15,185 nt of DNA from Roseburia_D sp964388945 (GCA_964388945.1 CAYMCM010000058.1:1-15185); one strand, 5' to 3'; positions 1-5,837 are shown, numbered from the stretch's first letter. Translations and numbers: made by a program. The notes: generated from the letters alone by a model not told the origin.

Positions 1-120
1 TTATGAATCCTATCACTTGTGTGATGAATTGCTTCTGTTATTATATATTGATTTTAGCCTTTTTTGCAAACTCTAAAATCTGCTTGCCGCTTCCTAAATG
101 GGCTCCACTTGGCTTCCCCT
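1..120. other. Sequence replacing the 3' half of tRNA-Arg; possible edge of an integrated element
   Basis: No complete gene is visible here. Read leftward, this stretch follows the anticodon loop of a broken tRNA-Arg gene and shows no T-arm, no acceptor strand complementary to the tRNA 5' end and no CCA. A minus-strand frame is open from 133 to the TAA at 41-43 (30 residues, starting Q-A-P-P-K and ending A-K-I-N-I). It has no start codon or RBS and is cut off upstream by the in-frame TAA at 134-136, so it looks like the 3' tail of a gene whose body lies elsewhere. A small inverted repeat (ATCAC-N4-GTGAT) sits at 12-25. The simplest inference is that foreign DNA begins at about 120 and continues beyond the window, but no integrase or second att half is visible. 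Confidence 0.4.
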
Positions 121-157
121 TAGGAGGCGCTTGTTATATCCATTTAACTACGAGAAC
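121..157 (-). pseudogene. 5' half of tRNA-Arg(CCU), cut in the anticodon loop
   Basis: Read on the minus strand from 157, the sequence runs through the acceptor 5' strand GTTCTCG, the D-arm (TAGTTAAATGGATATAAC) and the 5' anticodon-stem strand into the loop CTCCTAA with anticodon CCT. The D-arm through the anticodon loop is nearly identical to the E. coli tRNA-Arg(CCU) gene argW as I remember it. After the loop the required partner of AGCGC (GCGCT) is absent and GGGGA follows. No T-arm or CGAGAAC acceptor partner exists in the remaining 120 bases. The gene is therefore truncated as seen in this window. tRNA-Arg(CCU) genes are known integration targets (argW in E. coli), so an att boundary is the likely explanation. 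Confidence 0.8.
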
Positions 158-176
158 AAATCTGCCGACATCACTT

Positions 177-205
177 ATTATAGCAATCCACCCACACAAA
201 GTCAA
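177..205 (-). promoter_or_regulatory. Sigma-A promoter of the truncated tRNA-Arg gene
   Basis: On the minus strand TTGACT (200-205) and a perfect TATAAT (177-182) are separated by exactly 17 bases. Transcription would start near 170, about a dozen bases before the tRNA 5' end at 157. The promoter lies in the 64-base gap after the DUF3881 stop codon. It appears intact and should still fire leftward into the sequence that replaced the tRNA 3' half. Confidence 0.8.
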
Positions 206-221
206 TTTTAAAATAACTTCT

Positions 222-1106
222 CTAAAATCCCTCAAAATTAATGTGTCCCTGCATCCAGATATTTCCTTTAAATCTTCTGCCCGGTGTTGGTTCTCCCAGC
301 AGATCTTTCCGGTTAATGCACAGATCAAAAATCAAATCATTACAATCCAATGTAAGTACATAGACTTCTTCCTGTGTTCTGCTGTTTTTAATCAGACTGG
401 AGGTTAAAATTTCTCCAAGAATCGCATACTGATCGCTTTCGATTCCATACGGCATAAAATAAGTATCTACAATACTCAAAATATCCTCATTTACGATCCT
501 TCGTGAAATCATGGAATATGTGTCAATGTCTTCTAACGTCAGATTCTCGATCGCATCCTCATCACCCTCTCTTGCCGCCGCAATCAGATGATTCCGGTTC
601 TGACTGTTCTTTTTAATATCTGCGATCTGTTTCTCGCTTTTTTTGATTGGAAGCAGTATCTTTCCTTCAAGAGAGAGTGCAGAAAGCGTTGCTGTCAGTG
701 AATTAAAATTCTGTCTTCCGTGATTCTTTTCGTTCAGAAAATCTGCCGCGTTCTGCAAATAAAAAATCAATGTGACACCTAACTTCATATCATCGCAGAT
801 CCCCGCATAAGATTCTTTTTCCGAATGTTTTTCCACTTCCACGCCTGCAGTCGTTGCACCTTCTGTTCCACAAAAATACGGATAGTAATAATCCAGTTCA
901 AACTCTCCGTCATCGCTGTATTCTCCGCATGCAGTTATTCCAATGCATCCTCCAAATTCACGTGAAAATTCTGTAAATTCATTTCCATTGGAATCCTTGG
1001 CAACCTGCAGCCTGGTCGGTCTTTCAACCACTTCCTTGAGCAGATCGTCAATCTCTTTATTCTTTTTTAAATTTCCAAATCCGATCGCTCGCAAAAAACT
1101 ATGCAT
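222..1106 (-). CDS. DUF3881 family protein
   Basis: A 294-residue protein of unknown function that I recognise as the DUF3881 family, found mainly in Lachnospiraceae next to the parAB-DUF4446 genes. The N-terminus (MHSFLRAIGF) and the C-terminal block around residues 276-291 (PGRRFKGNIWMQGHINF) look typical of the family. There is no signal peptide or membrane helix, and the chain is acidic and probably cytosolic. The start ATG is supported by GAGGAG at 1117-1122, 10 bases upstream. That RBS lies across the stop codon of the DUF4446 gene (stop at 1114-1116), so the two are probably co-transcribed and translationally coupled. No catalytic motif is apparent. Its place at the end of the parAB run suggests, but does not show, a role in chromosome or cell-cycle housekeeping. 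Confidence 0.85.
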   Translation of the reverse strand: MHSFLRAIGFGNLKKNKEIDDLLKEVVERPTRLQVAKDSNGNEFTEFSREFGGCIGITACGEYSDDGEFELDYYYPYFCGTEGATTAGVEVEKHSEKESYAGICDDMKLGVTLIFYLQNAADFLNEKNHGRQNFNSLTATLSALSLEGKILLPIKKSEKQIADIKKNSQNRNHLIAAAREGDEDAIENLTLEDIDTYSMISRRIVNEDILSIVDTYFMPYGIESDQYAILGEILTSSLIKNSRTQEEVYVLTLDCNDLIFDLCINRKDLLGEPTPGRRFKGNIWMQGHINFEGF

Positions 1107-1113
1107 ATATTGT

Positions 1114-1629
1114 TTACTCCTCAGAATTTGATTTCATTGCCATATCAAGTGCTTCCTGCTCCTCATCTGCCAATACGATAATCGAATTTCCATCCACGAT
1201 TTCTTTAATGTAAGTATAGCATCCTTCTCTGCTGTGCATGGCATTGATGATAAAGCCATCATTTGTCTCGTTGAGCAGTGCCAGTGAAAAACTTAATTTT
1301 CCCCCCATCTCATGAAAAGCATCATACTTTACAAGACCCACTTTCTGAAATGCGAATTTCATGTTTGCAAACAGCTTTTTAATATTCTGTGCATTCTTTT
1401 CATTCGCTGCAAGCAGGGTATCCACCTGATCCAATCTTTTAATCAGTGTATCTTCTAACGTTTTTGCGTCTTTTCCATCCATAAAAATACGATAATTCTT
1501 TTTCAGTTTTTTCATTTGTACCACATTCACGATCATGATTATGATTAAAATGAAAACTAGTACCATCAGTGCAGCGATCGCAATGATTGCGTAATCTAAA
1601 GTAATACCAAGATAATCTGCTATGTTCAT
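1114..1629 (-). CDS. DUF4446 family membrane-anchored protein
   Basis: A 171-residue protein with one N-terminal membrane helix (about residues 12-37) and then a basic stretch (KKLKKNYR), so the rest should be cytoplasmic. A helical, probably coiled-coil segment spans about 55-95. It is followed by the block typical of DUF4446: KVGLVKYDAFHEMGG (97-111), FSLALLN (115-121), REGCYTYIKEI (134-144) and LADEEQEAL (153-161). The family's function is unknown; it commonly follows parB in Clostridia. The start ATG is preceded by AGAGGA (1638-1643). The 45-base gap from parB holds a LexA-type palindrome, so the gene may have its own regulated transcript as well as read-through from parAB. It overlaps the RBS of the DUF3881 gene. 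Confidence 0.88.
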   Translation of the reverse strand: MNIADYLGITLDYAIIAIAALMVLVFILIIIMIVNVVQMKKLKKNYRIFMDGKDAKTLEDTLIKRLDQVDTLLAANEKNAQNIKKLFANMKFAFQKVGLVKYDAFHEMGGKLSFSLALLNETNDGFIINAMHSREGCYTYIKEIVDGNSIIVLADEEQEALDMAMKSNSEE

Positions 1630-1660
1630 CTTTTTTTCCTCTTTCTTTTGTTTTTGCAGT

Positions 1661-1672
1661 GAACATTTGTTC
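1661..1672. promoter_or_regulatory. LexA-type palindrome upstream of the DUF4446 gene
   Basis: The 12-mer GAACATTTGTTC fits the Gram-positive SOS-box core GAAC-N4-GTTC; its minus-strand form GAACAAATGTTC fits the B. subtilis form with RNRY in the centre. It lies just after the parB stop codon and about 32 bases before the DUF4446 start. A weak -10-like TAAAAT precedes it on the minus strand, but I see no convincing -35. It could be a chance palindrome; a second such site at 4745-4758 makes that less likely. Confidence 0.4.
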
Positions 1673-1674
1673 CG

Positions 1675-2574
1675 TTATTTTATTTTCTGCATCATTTCAA
1701 AAATACGATTAAATTCATCCATAGAATAATACTCTATTTCAATTTTTCCCTTTTTATTATCCTTCGCTCGGATATTCACTTTCGTCCCTAAGATTAGTTT
1801 CATTTTTTCTTCAACATCATGGTACGCCAGTGCCACCTGCTCATCTAAAACATCTTTTGTTTCTTTCGGCAGATCTTTTTCTTTCTGAATCTTCTTTACA
1901 AGTTTCTCGGTCTCACGTACACTTAATTTTTCATCGAAAATTTTCTGTGCAGTCGCATACTGTTTTTCCGGATCTTCAATTCCAAGCAATGCACGAGCAT
2001 GACCGGTAGTCAGCATATCATCAATTACCATCTGCTGTACTTTTTCATTTAATTTCAGCAGACGCATAGAATTTGTTACGGCAGTTCTGCTCTTTGATAC
2101 ACGCTCCGCAACTTCATCCTGTTTTAAATGAAACTCATTCAACAATCGTTTGTAGGCAAACGCCTCCTCGATCGGATTCAAATTTTCTCTTTGAATATTT
2201 TCAATCAGAGATATTTCGACCATTTCCTGATCCGTAAGTTTTTTGATAATAACCGGTACCTCTTTGAGTCCCGCCATTTTTGCAGCACGCCATCTTCGCT
2301 CTCCGGCAATAATCTCATAATAATCTTTTCTATCCTGAACCAAAAGTGGCTGCAATACTCCGAACTGTTTGATTGATTCCGAAAGTTCTAATAATGCATC
2401 TTCATCAAAGTTTTTTCTTGGCTGTTCCCGGTTTGGCTCTACCTTTGAAATTTTCACTTTTGTTTCTGCTGCTTTTTCTTCCTTCTTTGCTTTTTCACCG
2501 GAATCCGTCACTCCCACTTTATTTGTGATCAGGGAATCCAGCCCCTTCCCAAGTGCATGTTTATTTGCCGCCAT
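1675..2574 (-). CDS. parB: Chromosome-partitioning protein ParB (Spo0J)
   Basis: A 299-residue CTP-dependent DNA clamp that loads at parS, spreads along DNA and works with ParA and SMC to segregate origins. From the ATG: the ParA-stimulating N-terminal peptide ALGKGLDSLI (7-16); the ParB N-domain with CTP-binding motifs GERRWRA (91-97) and ENIQRENLNPIEEA (125-138); the helix-turn-helix parS reader (about 150-175); and a C-terminal dimerisation region. I chose the ATG at 2572-2574 because GAAAGGA (2583-2589) sits 8 bases upstream and the N-terminal peptide then starts normally. A TTG start at 2593-2595 would add seven residues but lies before that RBS. The start is one base past the parA stop codon, so parA and parB are tightly coupled. 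Cognate parS sites lie at 3444 and 3532. Confidence 0.97.
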   Translation of the reverse strand: MAANKHALGKGLDSLITNKVGVTDSGEKAKKEEKAAETKVKISKVEPNREQPRKNFDEDALLELSESIKQFGVLQPLLVQDRKDYYEIIAGERRWRAAKMAGLKEVPVIIKKLTDQEMVEISLIENIQRENLNPIEEAFAYKRLLNEFHLKQDEVAERVSKSRTAVTNSMRLLKLNEKVQQMVIDDMLTTGHARALLGIEDPEKQYATAQKIFDEKLSVRETEKLVKKIQKEKDLPKETKDVLDEQVALAYHDVEEKMKLILGTKVNIRAKDNKKGKIEIEYYSMDEFNRIFEMMQKIK

Positions 2575-2575
2575 T

Positions 2576-3343
2576 TTAAATATCCTTTCTTCCAATTACT
2601 TCCTGTGCCAGTAAACGATAACTTTCTGCTCCCGCAGATTTGCTGTCATACAAATTGATCGGCAATCCGTGACTTGGTGCTTCTGCCAATCTGATGTTTC
2701 TCGGAATAATGGTTTTATAAATCGTTGTATTTAAATTATTCTTTACATTTTCAACAACCTGCAAAGAGAGATTTGTTCTTGCGTCATACATAGTAAAGAC
2801 CACACCCTCCATACGAAGATCCGGATTTAGTCTTTGCTGTACCAAATCGATCGTATGGATCAACTGGCTTAATCCCTCCAATGCATAATATTCACACTGT
2901 ATCGGAACCAGGATCGTATCGGCAGTTGTCATCGCATTGACCGTCAGCATATTTAAGGATGGCGGACAATCAATAATAATGAAATCATAATCATCTTTGA
3001 TGTAATCCACCGCATTTCTTAATATATATTCTTTATCATTGATACCGAGCAGTTCAATCTCCGCACCAGCCAGATTTACATTGGATGGTATCAAATACAG
3101 ATTCTCAATCTCTGTTTTTGTAAGGCTCTCCTTTATGGTACACTCTCCAAGCATCAATTCATATACAGTGTTTTCCAATTCATTTTTATCAACCCCCAAT
3201 CCACTTGTCGTATTTCCCTGTGGATCCAGATCAATGGTCAACACCTTTTTCTTTGCTTCTGCCAGACAGGCAGATAAATTTATCGCCGTCGTAGTCTTTC
3301 CTACTCCGCCTTTCTGGTTTGCAATCGCTATAACTCTACCCAT
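2576..3343 (-). CDS. parA: Chromosome-partitioning ATPase ParA (Soj)
   Basis: A 255-residue chromosomal ParA/Soj ATPase. It has the deviant Walker A KGGVGKTT (11-18, signature Lys11), the A' motif DLDPQGN (38-44) and Walker B FIIIDCPPS (121-129). It lacks the N-terminal DNA-binding extension of plasmid type I ParA, as expected for the chromosomal type. In Bacilli, Soj dimers bind DNA non-specifically, are stimulated by ParB and also modulate DnaA, which fits a gene close to oriC. The start ATG has GAAAGGA at 3350-3356. It is the first gene of a leftward parA-parB-DUF4446-DUF3881 run, with an extended -10 promoter near 3405 and a parS site just upstream. No noc-like parB paralogue is present next to it. 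Confidence 0.97.
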   Translation of the reverse strand: MGRVIAIANQKGGVGKTTTAINLSACLAEAKKKVLTIDLDPQGNTTSGLGVDKNELENTVYELMLGECTIKESLTKTEIENLYLIPSNVNLAGAEIELLGINDKEYILRNAVDYIKDDYDFIIIDCPPSLNMLTVNAMTTADTILVPIQCEYYALEGLSQLIHTIDLVQQRLNPDLRMEGVVFTMYDARTNLSLQVVENVKNNLNTTIYKTIIPRNIRLAEAPSHGLPINLYDSKSAGAESYRLLAQEVIGRKDI

Positions 3344-3402
3344 ATAAAATCCTTTCTCATCCTGTACTCTCCGATTTGCAGTTCAAAAAACGTACTTAAT
3401 TT

Positions 3403-3411
3403 ATTATATCA
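3403..3411 (-). promoter_or_regulatory. Extended -10 promoter for parA
   Basis: On the minus strand TGATATAAT (3411-3403) is a perfect -10 with the TGn extension. No good -35 exists at 16-18 bases, only an A-rich tract, which extended -10 promoters can tolerate. The start point would be near 3396, leaving a leader of about 50 bases before parA. The parS site at 3444-3459 lies about 50-60 bases upstream of that start, close enough for ParB to influence it. Confidence 0.6.
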
Positions 3412-3443
3412 CTCTCAATATTTTTTTGCTACACAAATATAGA

Positions 3444-3459
3444 TGTTTCACGTGAAACA
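3444..3459. promoter_or_regulatory. parS site 1
   Basis: TGTTTCACGTGAAACA is the perfect 16-bp palindromic parS recognised by Spo0J/ParB in Firmicutes; the palindrome extends to 18 bp (3443-3460). It lies upstream of the parA promoter and should nucleate ParB loading next to the origin. Confidence 0.97.
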
Positions 3460-3516
3460 TTTTTCCATTTCTTTGTTACTTACCTAAAATCATTTTTTAT
3501 TTATTGTTGTCATCAC

Positions 3517-3554
3517 AAAAAAAAGCCGAAATGTTTCACGTGAAACATTTCGGC
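3517..3554 (-). terminator. Rho-independent terminator of the response-regulator gene, with parS in its stem
   Basis: A perfect 30-bp palindrome (3525-3554, arms of 15 bp) begins 9 bases beyond the response-regulator stop codon. On the minus strand it is followed by eight T residues (3524-3517). This is a textbook intrinsic terminator, with GCCGAAA closing the base and a GC-poor tip. The central 16 bp are a perfect parS site. As RNA the palindrome would fold with only a few unpaired bases at its tip. Confidence 0.85.
3532..3547. promoter_or_regulatory. parS site 2, inside a terminator stem
   Basis: A second exact TGTTTCACGTGAAACA, 88 bp from the first. It forms the centre of a 30-bp perfect palindrome whose flanks (GCCGAAA / TTTCGGC) go beyond the parS consensus. 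Two closely spaced sites would strengthen ParB loading here. The outer palindrome probably reflects the terminator function. Confidence 0.97.
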
Positions 3555-3563
3555 ATCGTATCC

Positions 3564-4211
3564 TTATTCTTCCATGTAAATAAAATCATTTCGAATTGCA
3601 AACACTGCCGCCTGCGTACGATCTGCCACATCCAATTTTTTAAAAATATTTGACAGATGATTTTTTACAGTCCTCTCACTCAACAACAACTTCTCCGCAA
3701 TTTCTTTGTTATTCATTCCTCCCGAAAGAAGTTTCAGTAATTCCCGTTCCCGGCTCGTCAATAAATCCAATTTGATTTTATCTAAATTTTTCTTTTTCAT
3801 AGTGCACTGTAATAATGGAACTAAGTTTGGTTGAATATAAGTCTTTCCATCAATGATCGTAAAAATTGCTTTTTTCAGTTCTGCTGTGTTGCATTCTTTT
3901 AACAAATATCCTTTTACGCCAACATCAATTGCATGAATCAGACAATCCATCTCATTAGATGCGGTAAGCATCAATACTGGTATCTCCGTCTCCTGCTTTT
4001 TCAGTATTTCCATCACCTGAAATCCATTCATGCCCGGCATTTTAATATCCAATATTAACAGTTCCGGCTGTGTGTTCTGCAATAGTTCCACACATTCTGC
4101 TCCATCACCTGCTTCCGCAATGACATCTATTTTTTCATCCTGTTCCAAAAGACATTTCAGACCCTCACGAAACATAATATGATCGTCTGCGATCATAATT
4201 TTTACTGCCAT
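3564..4211 (-). CDS. NarL/DegU-type response regulator
   Basis: A 215-residue two-component response regulator. The receiver domain (1 to about 120) has the acidic pair D9/D10, phospho-acceptor D55 in LLILDIKMPG, T83 in MLTAS and K105 in GYLLK, so it should be phosphorylatable. A LuxR-type helix-turn-helix follows (about 149-208: LTSRERELLKLL, then NNKEIAEKLLLSERTVKNHL). It is likely a DNA-binding transcription factor, but its targets cannot be told from this window. The start has AGAGGAGT (4219-4226), which overlaps the end of the upstream coiled-coil gene; only 5 bases separate the genes, so they are coupled. No intact histidine kinase lies in the window. The upstream partner seems to be a kinase remnant, so phosphate may come from another kinase or acetyl phosphate, or the regulator may work unphosphorylated. 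Confidence 0.95.
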   Translation of the reverse strand: MAVKIMIADDHIMFREGLKCLLEQDEKIDVIAEAGDGAECVELLQNTQPELLILDIKMPGMNGFQVMEILKKQETEIPVLMLTASNEMDCLIHAIDVGVKGYLLKECNTAELKKAIFTIIDGKTYIQPNLVPLLQCTMKKKNLDKIKLDLLTSRERELLKLLSGGMNNKEIAEKLLLSERTVKNHLSNIFKKLDVADRTQAAVFAIRNDFIYMEE

Positions 4212-4216
4212 GCTTT

Positions 4217-4732
4217 TTACTCCTCTATGGACTCGTCATCCCATTCTTTGACTTTTTCAAGTAAACTTCGCAGTTCTTCTCTGCAACGATGCGGATCGAC
4301 TAATGCAATCTTTTCACATAATTCCAATCTTGTAAGAAGCATCTCCTGATCTGCTTTACTCTGTATACTCTGGCGTTTCTCCTGCTCTTCTTCCAGCTTT
4401 GCATATCTCTTTTCCGAGTCCATTGCCTCTGCAATCACATCTTTTACTTCATCCAGTTTTTCTTCCAGCTCCGTAATACGTTTTTTTAACTCTTCTTTCC
4501 TTTTTCTCAATTCTTCTTCTTCTACTTTCAGTTCACTTATTTTTTCCTTATCCCTCGGATGAACTACATGCGGCGTAAACGCCTCATAATCCGGGTCAAT
4601 CTTTTGTTCCAGAATTTTTTGAAATTCTGCAATAGTTTTTATCTGCTGCTCTGCTTTTTCATAGTCCGCTTCACAGGCTGTTTTTTCTTCCAATAGGAAA
4701 TCCTGATGTTGTTTCAAATACTGTATTATCAT
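4217..4732 (-). CDS. Coiled-coil protein resembling a DegS-type sensor kinase without its catalytic parts
   Basis: A 171-residue, highly charged protein with no signal peptide or membrane helix. An N-terminal helical part leads to DPDYEAFTPHVVHPRD (46-61). Next comes a long Glu/Lys-rich coiled coil (about 63-122), then LLTRLELCEKIALVDPHRCREEL (132-154) and an acidic tail. The F-T-P element before a coiled coil and the ELC...DP.RC..EL pattern resemble, from memory, the sensory region and second helix of the HisKA_3 domain in DegS-like kinases. The stretch that should carry the H-box (ARDLHD-like) reads SIQSKADQEMLL, about six residues short and without histidine, and there is no ATPase domain. 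The gene is not visibly frameshifted, has GGTGGAG (4737-4743) as RBS and is coupled to the response-regulator gene. It may be a kinase-derived partner or inhibitor of that regulator. An unrelated coiled-coil protein is the alternative. Confidence 0.75.
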   Translation of the reverse strand: MIIQYLKQHQDFLLEEKTACEADYEKAEQQIKTIAEFQKILEQKIDPDYEAFTPHVVHPRDKEKISELKVEEEELRKRKEELKKRITELEEKLDEVKDVIAEAMDSEKRYAKLEEEQEKRQSIQSKADQEMLLTRLELCEKIALVDPHRCREELRSLLEKVKEWDDESIEE

Positions 4733-4744
4733 TTTGCTCCACCA

Positions 4745-4758
4745 AGAACATATGTTCT
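4745..4758. promoter_or_regulatory. LexA-type operator (14-bp perfect palindrome)
   Basis: AGAACATATGTTCT is a perfect palindrome whose core GAACATATGTTC matches the B. subtilis/Clostridia SOS box GAAC-RNRY-GTTC. It lies between the -10 box (4763-4768) and the RBS (4737-4743) of the coiled-coil gene, covering the expected transcription start near 4756. That is a classic repressor position. LexA control is inferred from sequence only. Confidence 0.6.
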
Positions 4759-4762
4759 GTTT

Positions 4763-4768
4763 ATTATA
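4763..4768 (-). promoter_or_regulatory. -10 box for the coiled-coil / response-regulator pair
   Basis: A perfect TATAAT on the minus strand; the -35 region at 17-18 bases (AAACTT-like) is weak. The expected start point falls inside the LexA-type palindrome. A weak -35 with an overlapping operator would suit a regulated promoter. Confidence 0.5.
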
Positions 4769-4825
4769 TTTTAAACCATGCTTTAAGTTTATACTATTTT
4801 AAAAAAGAATGAAAGAAAAATTTAT

Positions 4826-4854
4826 TTGTAAACACTCCCCTTTTCGTCTATAAT
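4826..4854 (+). promoter_or_regulatory. Promoter of the alpha/beta-hydrolase-like gene
   Basis: TTGTAA (4826-4831), a 17-base spacer and a perfect TATAAT (4849-4854) precede the gene, with a start point near 4861 and a leader of about 30 bases. It diverges from the leftward promoter near 4765; the two -10 boxes are about 80 bases apart. Confidence 0.65.
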
Positions 4855-4892
4855 AATAGTATCAACACGAGTTTGAAATGGAGGTATTTTTT

Positions 4893-5837
4893 ATGGGCAA
4901 GAAATTCCGGCATTTTGTTTTTCTGACCACCGCTTCGGTTGCAGGATTACATGCCATAAACAAAATGGTCAATTATACCGCATCTTTAAAAAATCTGACA
5001 TCCTCATATAGCGGAAACTACTATAAATGGCGTTATGGAAATATATTTTTTACAAAACACGGAAACGGACAGCCGATTCTTTTGATCCACGACCTTGATC
5101 CAAGCAGTTCTTCTTATGAATGGACGCGTATGATTAAAAAATTAGAAAAGGACCACACCGTTTACACGGTTGATCTTCCGGGATGCGGTCACTCTGACAA
5201 ACCGGAGATAGTCTATTCCAATTACCTTTTTGTTCAGTTTCTGCATGACTTTGTAAAGAATGTGATCAAGGAAACTCCCTCTGTAGTAGCTACTGGATCA
5301 TCCGGTTCTTTTACGATCATGTGCAACAAGATGTATGCCGGTTTATTTAATAAAGTGATCATCATCAATCCTGAAGATTTGAAATCACTTACCATCTCAC
5401 CGGATACCAAAACAGAGATTCTAAAGAAAGTAATTGATTGTCCGATCATTGGAACTTTTATCTACAATATCTGGATGCATGAACGGCATATTAACGAAAT
5501 TTTTGAAACGAAATATTATTACAAAAAATCCTTAGTTTCTTCCAAATTTGAGGACATCTACTTCGAGTCCGCACACCTTGGAAACGGAAAAGGTCGTTAT
5601 CTGCTTTCGAGCAAACTTGCACATTACACCAACATCAGTATTGCCCACGCATTAAAAGGCATGGATAATCTTTGTCTCATTGGCAGCCGCAATTATCCAA
5701 ATTCCATCCAGACGATTAATCAGTATCTAATCTATCATTCCGGTATCGAGACTGCATATCTTTCCAATGCGGCCTACCTTCCACAGCTTGAGACTCCGGA
5801 CAAACTCGCAGATCTGATCTCTATGTTCGTGGAATAA
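4893..5837 (+). CDS. Membrane-anchored alpha/beta-hydrolase-fold protein with an incomplete catalytic triad
   Basis: A 314-residue protein. A short basic N-terminus and a hydrophobic segment (about 8-22) suggest a membrane anchor. An alpha/beta-hydrolase fold follows: ILLIHDLDPSSSSYEW (62-77, oxyanion strand HD instead of HG), VDLPGCGHSDKP (93-104) and a nucleophile elbow TGSSGS (134-139; serine 136 or 137). The usual acid position reads CLIGSRNYPN (261-270) with no Asp. The usual catalytic His in 'H-L-P-x-x-E-x-P' is Tyr295 (AYLPQLETP). Hydrolase activity is therefore doubtful and substrate unknown. I chose the ATG at 4893 because GGAGG (4880-4884) is 8 bases upstream; an ATG at 4878 overlaps that RBS. 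The gene is transcribed against its neighbours, has its own promoter and terminator, and converges on rsmG. Confidence 0.85.
   Translation: MGKKFRHFVFLTTASVAGLHAINKMVNYTASLKNLTSSYSGNYYKWRYGNIFFTKHGNGQPILLIHDLDPSSSSYEWTRMIKKLEKDHTVYTVDLPGCGHSDKPEIVYSNYLFVQFLHDFVKNVIKETPSVVATGSSGSFTIMCNKMYAGLFNKVIIINPEDLKSLTISPDTKTEILKKVIDCPIIGTFIYNIWMHERHINEIFETKYYYKKSLVSSKFEDIYFESAHLGNGKGRYLLSSKLAHYTNISIAHALKGMDNLCLIGSRNYPNSIQTINQYLIYHSGIETAYLSNAAYLPQLETPDKLADLISMFVE

Noticed and set aside
1..157. Group I or group II intron interrupting the tRNA anticodon loop
   Set aside because: Group I introns do occur in tRNA-Arg(CCU), but the sequence after CCT offers only a GGGG that would need a 2-base loop to form P1, and no P7-like core or group II 5' motif is visible in the 120 bases available.
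3..407. Rightward open frame of 134 codons at the left edge
   Set aside because: It overlaps the end of the DUF3881 gene and the tRNA fragment on the other strand, has no RBS visible, and its codons mirror those features.
2575..2595. parB start at a TTG seven codons upstream
   Set aside because: The clear GAAAGGA lies between this TTG and the ATG at 2574, so it serves the ATG.
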